Counted from the stretch's first letter, positions 27,710 to 37,047 are shown. The stretch: 64,000 bases of DNA from Pseudomonas sp. B21-015 (GCF_024749285.1 NZ_CP087196.1:434001-498000), one strand, 5' to 3'. A program made the numbers and translations. The notes: a model not told the origin generated them from the sequence alone.

Positions 27710-27846
27710 GGAGCTTGCTCCCGTTGGGGCGCGAAGCGGCCCCCGTAGGAGCTGTCGAGTGCAACGAGGCTGCGATCTTTCCTCTACCAATTGAATCCAA
27801 AGCAAAGATCAGATCAAAAGATCGCAGCCTTCGGCAGCTCCTACAG
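27710..27846. repeat. Composite of two dispersed repeats upstream of metX
   Basis: A GTGGCGAGGGAGCTTGCTCC hairpin is followed by a diverged GTAGGAGCTG arm at about 27745. Its inverted partner AAAAGATCGCAGCCTTCGGC lies at 27818-27844. The two families have been joined or nested. The gap 27609-27887 otherwise holds only the metX promoter region. Confidence 0.7.
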
Positions 27847-27887
27847 GGCGCAGCCCAGCGGGGATAAATCTCCTGGCCACATTGAAG

Positions 27888-28181
27888 TCAGGCCGGACGC
27901 ACCAGATACGGCAACTCAGGCAGCGTCTTCGGCGAACAAATCCGCACCCGCTTCTGCCGGTTCAGCTCCCCGCTGATCAAGCTCACCTGACTCTTGGAGA
28001 CCCCGAACGCCTTGGCCAGAAACGCCATCAGATACGCATTGGCCTTGCCCTCGACCGGCGGCGCCGTCAGGCGGATCTTCAGGCGATCGCCATGCAGCCC
28101 GCAGAAGTCATCGCTGCGGGCCGCCGGTTGCAGGTGGCATTCCAGAATCAGGTCATCACCGTCCCAGCGAAAGTAGCTCAC
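27888..28181 (-). CDS. yggU: DUF167 family protein YggU
   Basis: A 97-residue cytoplasmic protein of the DUF167/YggU family with the conserved AYLMAFLAKAFGVSKSQV and GELNRQKRVRI regions. The function is unknown. It starts 5 bp after yggT and ends the yggS-proC-yggT-yggU operon. Confidence 0.9.
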   Translation of the reverse strand: MSYFRWDGDDLILECHLQPAARSDDFCGLHGDRLKIRLTAPPVEGKANAYLMAFLAKAFGVSKSQVSLISGELNRQKRVRICSPKTLPELPYLVRPA

Positions 28182-28185
28182 CGGG

Positions 28186-28776
28186 TCAGATCAGCAGACG
28201 CAGGATTTGCGGCATCATGGTCAAGGCCGCGAGGTTGTTGATCACCAGCATATCGATCAGCTTGAGCACCATGAACGCCAGGATCGGTGAGATATCCAGG
28301 CCGCCGAGGTTTGGCACAATCTTGCGGAACGGCGCCAGGGCCGGCTCGCAGATCTGGTTCACCAGTTCGGCGCCCGGATTATGGCTACCCGGTGCGACCC
28401 AGGACAGAATCACGCTGATGATCAGGGCATAGAAGAAGATATTCAGGAACAGCGCAGTCACGCCGATCAGCGACCAGATCAGCAATTGCAGCGGGTTGCC
28501 GATGGTGCCGAAGGTCAGCAACAGGGTCAAGGCCATCAACGCCAGCTGCACGAGGATTGCCAGCACCAGCGAGGACATGTCCAGGCCGAACAGGCTCGGG
28601 ATGATCCGGCGCAGCGGCTTGAGCAGCGGCTGGGTCGCTTTTACGGCGAACTGGCACAGTGGGTTGTAGAAGTTTGCGCGCACCAGTTGCAGCACGAAAC
28701 GCAACAGCACGATCAGCAGGTACAGACTGCCGAGGGTTTGCAGCACGTAAATCGCCGCAGTGTTCAATCCAATCAT
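28186..28776 (-). CDS. yggT: YggT family membrane protein
   Basis: A 196-residue inner-membrane protein with two YGGT repeats, each with paired hydrophobic helices (LGSLYLLIVLLRFVLQL, then LNIFFYALIISVILSWVAPG). The family lies next to proC in many bacteria and is linked to osmotic or division functions, without a firm role. Start MIGLNTAAIY at 28776 was chosen because it follows AAGGAGCC and lies 10 bp after proC. Confidence 0.9.
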   Translation of the reverse strand: MIGLNTAAIYVLQTLGSLYLLIVLLRFVLQLVRANFYNPLCQFAVKATQPLLKPLRRIIPSLFGLDMSSLVLAILVQLALMALTLLLTFGTIGNPLQLLIWSLIGVTALFLNIFFYALIISVILSWVAPGSHNPGAELVNQICEPALAPFRKIVPNLGGLDISPILAFMVLKLIDMLVINNLAALTMMPQILRLLI

Positions 28777-28786
28777 GTAAGGCTCC

Positions 28787-29605
28787 TTATTTGCCCAGTT
28801 GTTCGGCCATTTCGGCCGAGCGGTGCGCGGCGGCGCCAAGTGCTTTTTCTACCAGAGCTTCGAAGCCGCCGGCCTGGAACGACTTGATCGCCGCTTCGGT
28901 AGTGCCCGCAGGCGACGTCACGCGGCGACGCAGTTCAGCGGCGTCGACATCACTGGTGACCGCCATCTGTGCAGCGCCCAACGCGGTTTGCAGGGTCAGT
29001 TGTGCAGCGGTTTCGGGTGGCAGACCGAGCTTCACGCCAGCGGCGGTCATGGCTTCGATCAGCAGGAAGAAATACGCAGGGCCCGAGCCGGAAACGGCAG
29101 TGACCGCGTCCAGTTGCTGTTCTTCATCCAGCCACAAGGCAATGCCGACCGCCGCCAGCAGCTCTTGCGCCTGCTGGCGTTGCCCGGCGCTCACTTCGGC
29201 CGTGGCGTACAAACCGCTCACGCCCTGGCGCAGCAGCGCCGGGGTGTTGGGCATGCAGCGCACGATGGGCTGGGCGCCAAGCCAGTTGTTCATGCTGGCG
29301 CAGGTGATGCCGGCCGCAATCGAGACCACCAGTTGATTCGGCTTGAGGCTTGGGCGAATGGCTTCGCAAACGGCTTTCATCGCCTGGGGTTTGATCGCCA
29401 GTACAACCACGTCCGCGCCCTGAATGGCTTCGGCATTGTCGGCAAACACTTCGATGCCGTGCTCGGCGTGTACGCGGGCACGGGTTTCTTCACCCGGATC
29501 GCTGGCGCGGATCTGCGCGGCGTCCAGACCTTTGGCGCGCAGGCCGCCGATCAGGCTGGCGGCCATGTTGCCGGCTCCGATAAAGGCAATACGAGTCTTG
29601 CTCAT
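28787..29605 (-). CDS. proC: Pyrroline-5-carboxylate reductase ProC
   Basis: ProC makes proline by NAD(P)H-dependent reduction of pyrroline-5-carboxylate. The 272 residues open with a Rossmann motif IAFIGAGNMAASLIGGL. The C-terminal helical domain shows AVSGSGPAYFFLLIEAM and the signature VTSPAGTTEAAIKSF. Length is normal. It lies between yggS and yggT, all on the minus strand. Confidence 0.97.
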   Translation of the reverse strand: MSKTRIAFIGAGNMAASLIGGLRAKGLDAAQIRASDPGEETRARVHAEHGIEVFADNAEAIQGADVVVLAIKPQAMKAVCEAIRPSLKPNQLVVSIAAGITCASMNNWLGAQPIVRCMPNTPALLRQGVSGLYATAEVSAGQRQQAQELLAAVGIALWLDEEQQLDAVTAVSGSGPAYFFLLIEAMTAAGVKLGLPPETAAQLTLQTALGAAQMAVTSDVDAAELRRRVTSPAGTTEAAIKSFQAGGFEALVEKALGAAAHRSAEMAEQLGK

Positions 29606-29638
29606 GTCAGGTCCTTAGATAGAGGGGTGTCAGCCACG

Positions 29639-30325
29639 TTATGGCTTGCTGTAGTCGCGGGCGCCAAACAGGGCCGTTCCGATACGGACCCAAGTGGCGC
29701 CCATGGCGATGGCCGACTCGAGGTCGTGGCTCATGCCCATGGAAAGTGTGTCGAGTGGCAGGTTCAGGCTGGCTTGCAGGCTCTGCACGGCAGCAAAGGC
29801 TGCATCCTGGGCGGCGCGATCTTCAGTCGGCTCGGGGATTGCCATCAGACCGCGCAATTTCAGGCGGGGCAGGGCACCGATGGCATTGGCCAGGACGGGC
29901 AGGTCGGCCGGGGTGCAGCCGGATTTGCTCGCTTCACCGCTGACGTTGACCTGGATACAGATGTTCAAGGGAGGCAAATCGGCAGGGCGTTGTTCGGACA
30001 GGCGTTGTGCGATTTTCAAGCGATCCACGGAATGCACCCAGTCGAAATGCTCGGCGATAGCGCGAGTCTTGTTCGATTGAATGGGGCCGATGAAGTGCCA
30101 GATCAAGGGCAGGTCGGCCAATTCGAGCTGTTTGCTCAAGGCTTCCTGCAAATAGTTTTCGCCAAAGTCACGGATCCCGGCGGCATAGGCTTCACGCAAG
30201 GCCTCGGCGGGCTTGGTCTTGCTCACGGCCAGCAGCTGGATGCTGTGTTCGTCCCGCTTTGCGGCAAGGGCGGCAGCGTGGATGCGTGAACTAACCTGAG
30301 CGATGTTGTCTGCTATCGTGGACAT
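29639..30325 (-). CDS. yggS: YggS/PLPBP pyridoxal phosphate-binding protein
   Basis: YggS binds pyridoxal 5'-phosphate and controls B6 and amino-acid homeostasis without known enzyme activity. The 228-residue alpha/beta barrel has the PLP lysine in LLAVSKTKPAEAL and the phosphate-binding HDLESAIAMGATWVRIGTALFG. The ATG at 30325 was chosen over an adjacent in-frame TTG. It is divergent from pilT, with a gap of 56 bp. Confidence 0.94.
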   Translation of the reverse strand: MSTIADNIAQVSSRIHAAALAAKRDEHSIQLLAVSKTKPAEALREAYAAGIRDFGENYLQEALSKQLELADLPLIWHFIGPIQSNKTRAIAEHFDWVHSVDRLKIAQRLSEQRPADLPPLNICIQVNVSGEASKSGCTPADLPVLANAIGALPRLKLRGLMAIPEPTEDRAAQDAAFAAVQSLQASLNLPLDTLSMGMSHDLESAIAMGATWVRIGTALFGARDYSKP

Positions 30326-30381
30326 CAAGAGGCGCCAGCGGTCTGAAGGATCGCGGCATTCTACTGGAATTGAGGAGCGCT

Positions 30382-31416
30382 ATGGATATCACTGAGCTGC
30401 TGGCTTTCAGCGCTAAACAGGGCGCGTCCGACCTGCACCTGTCCGCCGGCCTGCCACCGATGATTCGTGTCGACGGCGATGTGAGGCGCATCAACTTACC
30501 GGCGCTGGACCACAAGGCGGTGCATGATCTGATCTACGACATCATGAACGACCTCCAGCGGGTGGACTTCGAGAAGCATCTTGAAACCGACTTTTCCTTC
30601 GAAGTGCCCGGCGTGGCGCGTTTTCGGGTCAATGCCTTCAACCAGAATCGCGGTGCGGGCGCGGTATTCCGGACCATTCCGTCCAAGGTCCTGAGCATGG
30701 ACGACCTGGGCATGGGGGAAGTGTTTCGCAAGATTACCGACGCGCCCCGGGGCCTGGTGCTGGTGACCGGCCCGACCGGTTCGGGCAAGTCCACCACGCT
30801 GGCAGCGATGATCGATTACCTGAACAGCCATCGCCATCACCACATCCTCACCATCGAAGACCCCATCGAGTTCGTCCACGAATCGCGTAAATGCCTGATC
30901 AATCAGCGCGAAGTCCATCGCGATACCCGCAGCTTCGCCACTGCCCTGCGCTCTGCCCTGCGCGAAGACCCGGACGTGATTCTGGTGGGGGAGATGCGTG
31001 ATCTGGAGACTATCCGCCTGGCGTTGACTGCCGCCGAGACCGGCCACCTGGTGTTTGGCACACTGCACACCACGTCGGCGGCGAAAACCATCGACCGGGT
31101 GGTGGACGTGTTTCCGGGCGACGAGAAATCGATGGTGCGTTCGATGCTCTCCGAGTCATTGCTGGCGGTGGTGTCCCAGACATTGATCAAGAAAATCGGC
31201 GGCGGGCGGGTTGCCGCCCACGAAATCATGCTCGGCACCGCGGCGATTCGTAACCTGATCCGTGAAGACAAGGTGGCGCAGATGTACTCGTCGATTCAGA
31301 CCGGAGGGTCGCTGGGGATGCAGACGCTGGATATGTGCCTGAAGGAGCTGGTGACCAAGGGCGTGATCAGCCGCGAACATGCGCGGGAGAAGGCGCGGTC
31401 GCCGGATAATTTCTGA
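30382..31416 (+). CDS. pilT: Type IV pilus retraction ATPase PilT
   Basis: PilT depolymerises type IV pili and powers retraction and twitching. The 344-residue protein has the Walker A motif GPTGSGKST (130-138), the Walker B region VILVGEMRDLETI and the C-terminal AIRNLIRE motif needed for retraction. The start MDITELLAF at 30382 is preceded by GAGGAG. The usual partner pilU is not present downstream; a dispersed repeat begins 9 bp after the stop. Confidence 0.97.
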   Translation: MDITELLAFSAKQGASDLHLSAGLPPMIRVDGDVRRINLPALDHKAVHDLIYDIMNDLQRVDFEKHLETDFSFEVPGVARFRVNAFNQNRGAGAVFRTIPSKVLSMDDLGMGEVFRKITDAPRGLVLVTGPTGSGKSTTLAAMIDYLNSHRHHHILTIEDPIEFVHESRKCLINQREVHRDTRSFATALRSALREDPDVILVGEMRDLETIRLALTAAETGHLVFGTLHTTSAAKTIDRVVDVFPGDEKSMVRSMLSESLLAVVSQTLIKKIGGGRVAAHEIMLGTAAIRNLIREDKVAQMYSSIQTGGSLGMQTLDMCLKELVTKGVISREHAREKARSPDNF

Positions 31417-31425
31417 CAGGAAGTT

Positions 31426-31536
31426 GATCGTTCCCACGCTCTGCGTGGGAATGCCTCAATGGACGCTCCGCGTCCGCTTTGGCAGGGGGACGCGGAGCGT
31501 CCCGGGCTGCATCCCACGCAGAGCGTGGGAACGATC
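31426..31536. repeat. Dispersed repeat, GATCGTTCCCACGC family, copy 2
   Basis: The left end is GATCGTTCCCACGCTCTGCG; the right end is its near-inverse ending in AACGATC. The centre again shows GGACGCGGAGCGTCC. It fills the space between pilT and the convergent NlpC/P60 gene. Confidence 0.87.
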
Positions 31537-31545
31537 AGTGTCGGA

Positions 31546-32166
31546 TCAACGCTGAACAACCCGCAATGCGTTTTGATCTTTAGGCAGAACCCGCTTGGCA
31601 ACCACATAGTGGTTTTCCCAGTACGGTTTATTCAGGGTGTCGATGCTCACCGACTTGCCACGGCGTGGCGCATGGATGAAGCGGTCGTTGCCCAGGTAGA
31701 TGGCAACGTGGTTGACCCGGCGGCTCTTGATATTGAAGAAAATCAAGTCACCTGGCTTCAGATCGTTACGATCGACTTTCTCGCCGCGACCGCTGGCCAT
31801 GGCGTTGGAGGTGCGTGGCAGGTCAAACGTGGCGTCATTGAACGCGTATTTCACCAGGCCACTGCAATCGAACCCTTTACTTGGGCTGCTGCCGCCCCAA
31901 CGATAAGGCGTGCCGAGGACGTTTACCGCGCGGCTCAACACGTTGCTGCTTTCTTTGGTCGCCATCGACGGGACCAGCTTGCGGTCGGCGCTGCTCAGTT
32001 GGGTGGAGCGTTTTACTGTCTGTTTGTTTTTGCTCGAAGGAGCAGAAACATGGGATTTTGGGGTGTAACCATTAACGTTGGGAAGACGTTGCTCACGATT
32101 GGTGGCGTGGGCGGCCAGGGGCAATAATAGGCAAATGGTTAGCCATGTCTTGAAAAATGGATGCAT
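31546..32166 (-). CDS. NlpC/P60 (C40) peptidoglycan endopeptidase
   Basis: A 206-residue exported cysteine peptidase that should cut peptide stems of peptidoglycan. The signal peptide is FFKTWLTICLLLPLAAHA. The catalytic triad candidates are Cys101 in GFDCSGLVKYAF, His152 in VNHVAIYLG and His164 in FIHAPR. The linker (25-75) is basic and Ser/Lys-rich. The start at 32166 gives a proper signal peptide; longer upstream readings do not. It is convergent with pilT. Confidence 0.9.
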   Translation of the reverse strand: MHPFFKTWLTICLLLPLAAHATNREQRLPNVNGYTPKSHVSAPSSKNKQTVKRSTQLSSADRKLVPSMATKESSNVLSRAVNVLGTPYRWGGSSPSKGFDCSGLVKYAFNDATFDLPRTSNAMASGRGEKVDRNDLKPGDLIFFNIKSRRVNHVAIYLGNDRFIHAPRRGKSVSIDTLNKPYWENHYVVAKRVLPKDQNALRVVQR

Positions 32167-32416
32167 TAGGCAAGGCTCGTATGGGTTGGCGCGCAACTTT
32201 ATAACAGCTTTTTTGGCCCTTCCGAGGCCGTTGGTCGATTCAACCTTGGGGTCAACGGAACCAAATAAGCGAAAAAAGGACGCAATTATCTGACACAAGT
32301 CAGGCGGTACAGGGCTTTGACGGAAGTGAAGGTAGCATTTGCCGTATGTCGGCCGCCTGTAAAAAAGTCACAAAGAATTCAAGAATATTTCTCTATCGTG
32401 TGAATCGAGGTCATCC

Positions 32417-32848
32417 ATGAACACCTATCGACAACCCGTTTCACAACAAGATACGCACAGCAAAGTGATTGGTTACCTGCTGTGGATTTTCGGTTTTACC
32501 GGGGCTCACCGCTTCTATTACGGCAAGCCGGTGACCGGGACGATCTGGTTTTTTACCTTCGGTTTGCTGGGTATTGGCTGGTTGATTGACGTGTTCCTGA
32601 TCCCGGCCATGGATCGTGAAGCGGACCTGCGCTTTACCGCCGGCCCCATCGAATACAACGTTGCGTGGATTCTGCTGACGTTTCTGGGGGTATTCGGTGT
32701 GCACCGGATGTATCAGGGCAAGTGGGTCAGCGGGTTGCTGTACCTGGTGACGGGTGGGCTGTTCTTTCTGGGGGTGTTGTATGACTTCTGGACGTTGAAT
32801 GACCAGGTTTCTGTGCGCAATGCCCAGAATAGAGGCGCCTTTCAGTAA
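32417..32848 (+). CDS. TM2 domain membrane protein
   Basis: A 143-residue protein with two TM2-type units, each with two hydrophobic helices and a GxHRxYxGK/KW motif: FTGAHRFYYGKPVTGTIWFF and FGVHRMYQGKWVSGLLYL. The role of bacterial TM2 proteins is not known. It is divergent from the NlpC/P60 gene across a 250-bp AT-rich gap that shows a TTGACG box near 32318 but no clear -10 partner. Confidence 0.87.
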   Translation: MNTYRQPVSQQDTHSKVIGYLLWIFGFTGAHRFYYGKPVTGTIWFFTFGLLGIGWLIDVFLIPAMDREADLRFTAGPIEYNVAWILLTFLGVFGVHRMYQGKWVSGLLYLVTGGLFFLGVLYDFWTLNDQVSVRNAQNRGAFQ

Positions 32849-32850
32849 GT

Positions 32851-32943
32851 CATCGCGGGCAAGCCCGCTCCCACAGTGGATGTGTATTGTCCGCAAATCT
32901 TGCGGCCAACCGATAACCCTGTGGGAGCGGGCTTGCCCGCGAT
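32851..32943. repeat. REP doublet
   Basis: ATCGCGGGCAAGCCCGCTCC and the inverse near 32920-32943 flank about 45 bp. It lies between the convergent TM2 and pyrC' genes and begins 2 bp after the TM2 stop. Confidence 0.88.
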
Positions 32944-32958
32944 TGGAGCAGCGCGGTT

Positions 32959-34230
32959 TTAAGCCTGGTGACTGATCCGCCCATCCACCAGGGTATAACG
33001 CACCACGCTCGGCAGGCTATGGCCAATGAACGGGCAGTTTTCGCCCTTCGACAGCCAGGTCTCACCGGCCACGGTCGAGGCCGCCGGGTCGAACAGCACG
33101 ATATCTGCCGGCCCACCCACCGCCAGCTTGCCCGCCGGCAAGCGCAACGCTTCGGCAGGACCGGCGCTCAAGCGTGCGAGCAGGGTCGGCAAGTCGAGCA
33201 AGCCGTCTTCCACCAATGTCATCGCCAGCGGCAACAGTAGTTCCACGCTGCTGATGCCAGGCTCGGTGGCGCCGAACGGTGCCAGTTTGGCGTCCCGCTC
33301 GTGGGGCTGGTGATGGCTGGAGATGGCTGACACCACACCGGACTTCACCGCTGCCCGCAGGCCGTCGCGGTCGGCGCGGGTGCGCAGCGGCGGCTGGACG
33401 TGATAGAGGCTGCTGAAATCGATCAGTGCTTCATCGGTGAGGATCAACTGATACAACGCCACGTCTGCGGTGACCTTCAGGCCACGGGCCTGGGCCTGGG
33501 CGATCAGCGCCACGCCACGCGCGCTGGTGAGCTGGCTGAAGTGCGCACGCACGCCGCTTTGCTCGACCAGCAGCAGATCCCGGGCCAGGGCCACGGTTTC
33601 GGCGGTTTCCGGAATGCCCGGCAAGCCGAGGAAACTGGCGGTCGGGCCTTCGTGAGCCAAGCCACCTTCGGCCAGATCATGGTCCTGCGAATTGAAAATC
33701 ACCGTCAGGTCGAACGTCGCCGCGTATTCCAGCGCCCGGCACAGGGTGCGGGTATTGCGGAAACTCTCCAGGCCATTGCCGAAGGCCACGCAGCCGGCAT
33801 CGCGCAAGGCGACCAGCTCTGCCAGCTGTTCGCCGTCCAGGCCTTTGCTCAGGGCGCCGATCGGGAACACTTTGGTGTTGCCGGCCTCGCGGGCGCGGTC
33901 GAGGATCAATTCAGCCACGGCCGAGGTGTCCAGCACCGGCCTGGTTTTTGGCGGGCAGCACAGGCTGGTGACGCCACCGGCGGCGGCGGCACGGGTTTCG
34001 CTGGCGATCGAGCCTTTGCGGCTGTAGCCCGGCTCGCGCAGGGCGACGTTCAGGTCAACCAGACCCGGGGCCGCCACCAGGCCCTTGGCGTCGATGGTGT
34101 CTACTGCAACAAAACCGGCCGGAGCGGCGCCGAGGGCGACGATCTTGCAGGCTTCAACGTGGATATCAGTCACTTGATCCAGGCCGCTGACCGGATCGAT
34201 AACGCGTGCGCCGAGAATGCTGAGCTTCAC
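32959..34230 (-). CDS. pyrC': Inactive dihydroorotase subunit PyrC'
   Basis: A 423-residue dihydroorotase homologue. The zinc-binding HxH of active enzymes is replaced in [14 protein letters not shown], so catalysis is not expected. In Pseudomonas such PyrC' subunits form a dodecamer with PyrB and are required for aspartate transcarbamoylase assembly; active dihydroorotase is encoded elsewhere. The GTG start overlaps the pyrB stop (GTGA, 34227-34230), fitting equimolar subunits. Automatic annotation often calls it pyrC. Confidence 0.9.
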   Translation of the reverse strand: MKLSILGARVIDPVSGLDQVTDIHVEACKIVALGAAPAGFVAVDTIDAKGLVAAPGLVDLNVALREPGYSRKGSIASETRAAAAGGVTSLCCPPKTRPVLDTSAVAELILDRAREAGNTKVFPIGALSKGLDGEQLAELVALRDAGCVAFGNGLESFRNTRTLCRALEYAATFDLTVIFNSQDHDLAEGGLAHEGPTASFLGLPGIPETAETVALARDLLLVEQSGVRAHFSQLTSARGVALIAQAQARGLKVTADVALYQLILTDEALIDFSSLYHVQPPLRTRADRDGLRAAVKSGVVSAISSHHQPHERDAKLAPFGATEPGISSVELLLPLAMTLVEDGLLDLPTLLARLSAGPAEALRLPAGKLAVGGPADIVLFDPAASTVAGETWLSKGENCPFIGHSLPSVVRYTLVDGRISHQA

Positions 34231-35231
34231 TGGGCGTTCTCCTGCTCGAATTGGCGCTGGGCAGTCTGCCCGCTCATGGCCATGGACAACACGGCCATAC
34301 GAATCGCGATGCCGTAAGTCACCTGGTTGAGGATCACCGAGTGCGGACCGTCGGCCACCGCTGACTCAATCTCCACCCCACGGTTGATCGGCCCCGGGTG
34401 CATGACGATGCAATCCGGTTTGGCCCCGGCCAGGCGCGCGGTGGTCAGGCCGAACAGGCGGTAGAATTCGCCTTCGCTCGGCAGCAGGCCACCCGTCATG
34501 CGTTCACGCTGCAAGCGCAGCATGATCACCACGTCGACGTCTTTCAGGCCTTCGGTCATGTCGGTGTAGACCTTCACGCCATATTGCTCGATGCCGATCG
34601 GCAGCAGCGTCTTCGGCGCGATCACGCGGATGTCCGGGCAACCGAGGGTTTTCAGGGCCAGCATGTTCGAGCGCGCCACCCGCGAGTGCAGGATGTCGCC
34701 GACGATGGCCACCGAGAGGTTTTCGAAGCCGCCCTTGTGCCGACGGATGGTGAGCATGTCGAGCATGCCCTGGGTCGGGTGGGCGTGACGGCCGTCGCCG
34801 CCGTTGATGATCGCCACTTGCGGGCAGACATGCTCGGCGATGAAGTGCGCCGCACCGGAATCACCGTGACGCACGACGAACATGTCGGCGGCCATGGCTT
34901 CCAGGTTGCGCAGGGTGTCGAGCAGGGTTTCGCCCTTGCTCGCCGACGACGTGGACACGTTCAGGGTGATCACGTCGGCCGACAGCCGCTGGGCCGCCAG
35001 TTCGAAGGTGGTGCGGGTGCGGGTGGAGTTTTCGAAGAACACATTGCACACGGTCTTGCCGCGCAGCAACGGGACTTTCTTCACCGCCCGTGCGCCGACT
35101 TCGAGGAACGAGTCGGCGGTGTCGAGGATTTCCGTCAACAGCTCGCGGCGCAAACCGTCGAGCGAGAGGAAGTGGCGCAGCTGACCCTGATCATTGAGCT
35201 GCAGCGGGCGCTTGGTTTCTAGAGGCGTCAT
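34227..35231 (-). CDS. pyrB: Aspartate carbamoyltransferase catalytic subunit PyrB
   Basis: PyrB condenses carbamoyl phosphate with aspartate in pyrimidine synthesis. The 334-residue protein has the carbamoyl phosphate motif [13 protein letters not shown] and the later [12 protein letters not shown] and [11 protein letters not shown]. The start [12 protein letters not shown] at 35231 gives the length known in Pseudomonas. The N-terminal extension before the catalytic core is typical of Pseudomonas PyrB and contributes to effector binding. It lies between pyrR and pyrC'. Confidence 0.96.
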   Translation of the reverse strand: MTPLETKRPLQLNDQGQLRHFLSLDGLRRELLTEILDTADSFLEVGARAVKKVPLLRGKTVCNVFFENSTRTRTTFELAAQRLSADVITLNVSTSSASKGETLLDTLRNLEAMAADMFVVRHGDSGAAHFIAEHVCPQVAIINGGDGRHAHPTQGMLDMLTIRRHKGGFENLSVAIVGDILHSRVARSNMLALKTLGCPDIRVIAPKTLLPIGIEQYGVKVYTDMTEGLKDVDVVIMLRLQRERMTGGLLPSEGEFYRLFGLTTARLAGAKPDCIVMHPGPINRGVEIESAVADGPHSVILNQVTYGIAIRMAVLSMAMSGQTAQRQFEQENAQ

Positions 35232-35258
35232 CGCGAGGGGGACTCTCAATAGGGCGAA

Positions 35259-35762
35259 TTAAAGGGCGAGGTCTTGAAGTTCGAGCTTGAGCTCCGGGCC
35301 GGACAGCTTCACCCGTTCGTGGGCCGCGAGCGTCAGGGTCGCGCCGACCACGTTCGGGCGGATCGGCAGCTCACCGGCGTCCAGGTCCAGCAGGCATACC
35401 AGCGTCACGCTGGCCGGGCGGCCGTAGTCGAAGAGTTCGTTCATCGCGGCGCGGATGGTGCGACCGCTCATCAGCACGTCGTCGATCAACACCAGGTGCT
35501 GGCCTTCGATCTCGAACGGTAGCGCCGAAGGGCGTACTTGCGGGTGCAGGCCGTTCTGGCTGAAGTCGTCGCGGTAGAAGGACACGTCCAGGGTGCCCAA
35601 GGGCGAGTCGCTGCCCAGTTTATCGAGCAACGCCTGAGCGACCCAGACGCCACCGGTCCGAATGCCGATGTAACGTGGTTCGCTGATGCCACGGTTTTCC
35701 AGATAAGCCTTGAGACGGATCGCCATCTGGCTGATCAGTTCGGCGGGATTGGGCAGGCTCAT
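35259..35762 (-). CDS. pyrR: Pyrimidine regulatory protein / uracil phosphoribosyltransferase PyrR
   Basis: A 167-residue PRTase-fold protein. The PRPP-binding loop is [17 protein letters not shown], and the N-terminal [13 protein letters not shown] matches PyrR. In Bacillus PyrR controls attenuation by binding pyr mRNA; in Pseudomonas its mode of action is less clear. It is the first of pyrR-pyrB-pyrC', with GAAGGAGC before the start and an 8-bp stem just upstream. Confidence 0.92.
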   Translation of the reverse strand: MSLPNPAELISQMAIRLKAYLENRGISEPRYIGIRTGGVWVAQALLDKLGSDSPLGTLDVSFYRDDFSQNGLHPQVRPSALPFEIEGQHLVLIDDVLMSGRTIRAAMNELFDYGRPASVTLVCLLDLDAGELPIRPNVVGATLTLAAHERVKLSGPELKLELQDLAL

Positions 35763-35780
35763 GGTTTGCTCCTTCTTTGT

Positions 35781-35814
35781 CCCGAGCCGGGTTCTTCTTG
35801 AATGGTGGCTCGGG
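35781..35814 (-). promoter_or_regulatory. Hairpin in the leader of pyrR
   Basis: CCCGAGCC (35781-35788) and GGCTCGGG (35807-35814) give an 8-bp stem with an 18-nt loop, ending 18 bp before the pyrR ATG. It could end transcription from ruvX, form a translational or attenuation element, or be a PyrR target. No T-run follows on the minus strand. Confidence 0.4.
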
Positions 35815-35851
35815 TTGTCGCTAAGGGAGACGCCGCAGCGGCTCTTCAGAA

Positions 35852-36298
35852 TCAGGTGCTTGAGGATTCAAACAGTGCGGTGTTTTCGTCGAGCCAGCCT
35901 TGCAGCAGCAGGGCGGCGGCGATGGCATCGACGGGGTTGTCGCGGTAACTGCCCTTCTGGCCGCCACGGACCAGGCGTTCGCCCTTGGCCTCGAAGGTGG
36001 TCAGGCGTTCATCGTGAGTATAGAAGGGCAGGTTGTAGCGGCCGTTCAGGCGGCGGGCGAACTTTTCGGCCCGCAGGCACATGTCGCTGGGTGTGCCGTC
36101 CATGTTCAGCGGCAGGCCGACCACCACGGCGTCGGGTTTCCACTCTTTGATCAGGGCTTCGACCTGATTCCAGTCGGGAATGCCGTTTTGCGCCTTCAAG
36201 GTGCACAGCTCGCGGGCCTGGCCGGTAATCACCTGGCCGACCGCAACGCCGATCTGTTTGGTGCCGTAGTCGAAACCCAGAATCAGCCGCAGGGCCAT
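35852..36298 (-). CDS. ruvX: Holliday junction resolvase-like nuclease RuvX (YqgF)
   Basis: A 148-residue RNase H-fold nuclease, implicated in processing of the 5' end of pre-16S rRNA. Its motifs are [33 protein letters not shown] and a final [14 protein letters not shown]. Its ATG shares a base with the yqgE stop (TGATG), so the pair is translationally coupled. pyrR follows 89 bp downstream. Confidence 0.93.
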   Translation of the reverse strand: MALRLILGFDYGTKQIGVAVGQVITGQARELCTLKAQNGIPDWNQVEALIKEWKPDAVVVGLPLNMDGTPSDMCLRAEKFARRLNGRYNLPFYTHDERLTTFEAKGERLVRGGQKGSYRDNPVDAIAAALLLQGWLDENTALFESSST

Positions 36299-36870
36299 CA
36301 GGCGTGCCCCGCCTGGCTGGTGAGCAGGCTGAGGTTGACTCCCAGATGCCTGGCGGCCGCTTCGAGGCGCAATTCACTGCTGGTGTTGAACAGGATGTCG
36401 GCATTGAACGGGCAGGTCAGCCAGGCGTTGTCGGCCAGTTCGGCTTCCAGTTGCCCGGCTTCCCAACCGGCGTAGCCGAGGGTGATCAGGCTTTTCGCGG
36501 GGCCGACGCCGTCGGCGATGGCGAACAGCACGTCCTGGGAGGTCGACAGCGACAGTTCGCCTTCCAGATCAACGGTCGCCTGAAAAGATTTACCCGATGG
36601 GTGCAGGACAAAACCACGATCGGTTTGCACCGGGCCACCCATAAAGATCGGCACATGCTGGCAGAGCAATGGCGGTTCGATATCGGGGCGCAATTGCTCG
36701 AGGATATCGGCCAGGTTCAGGTCCTGCGGACGGTTGACCACCAGCCCCATGGCACCATTGGCCGTGTGCTCGACGATGTAGGTCAAGGTGTGCGCAAAGT
36801 TCGGGTCGGCCATGTGAGGCATGGCGATCAGGAAGTGATGCTTGAGGTAGCTGGGGCTGACGTTCTTCAT
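36298..36870 (-). CDS. yqgE: YqgE/AlgH family protein
   Basis: A 190-residue cytoplasmic protein with the conserved HFLIAMPHMADPNFAHTLTY start, then GAMGLVVNRP and a C-terminal LGYAGWEAGQLEAEL. The family includes AlgH of P. aeruginosa, once linked to alginate regulation, but its biochemical role is unknown. The start at 36870 gives the family length. It couples to ruvX, and upstream a REP doublet separates it from tonB. Confidence 0.92.
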   Translation of the reverse strand: MKNVSPSYLKHHFLIAMPHMADPNFAHTLTYIVEHTANGAMGLVVNRPQDLNLADILEQLRPDIEPPLLCQHVPIFMGGPVQTDRGFVLHPSGKSFQATVDLEGELSLSTSQDVLFAIADGVGPAKSLITLGYAGWEAGQLEAELADNAWLTCPFNADILFNTSSELRLEAAARHLGVNLSLLTSQAGHA

Positions 36871-36953
36871 GAGCGCTAGTGTGGCGTTGGAGGGGCGAAC
36901 TGACAAGCTGAGGATGCACAGGAAATGCCCCGAATACCCGCAAACAACCTGTT

Positions 36954-37047
36954 CCCTGTGGGCGCGGGCTTGCCCGCGATGACGGCGGTACATCCAAAAT
37001 TGAAGTGTCAGACAGACCGCTATCGCGGGCAAGCCCGCTCCCACAGG
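36954..37047. repeat. REP doublet
   Basis: CCCTGTGGGCGCGGGCTTGC and the inverse near 37020-37047 flank about 45 bp. It is an intra-cluster repeat between tonB and yqgE, both on the minus strand. Confidence 0.86.

Noticed and set aside
27710..27846. CRISPR-like array among the repeated palindromes
   Set aside because: The repeats are inverted and irregularly spaced REP-type elements; no regular direct repeats with unique spacers and no cas genes occur in the window.
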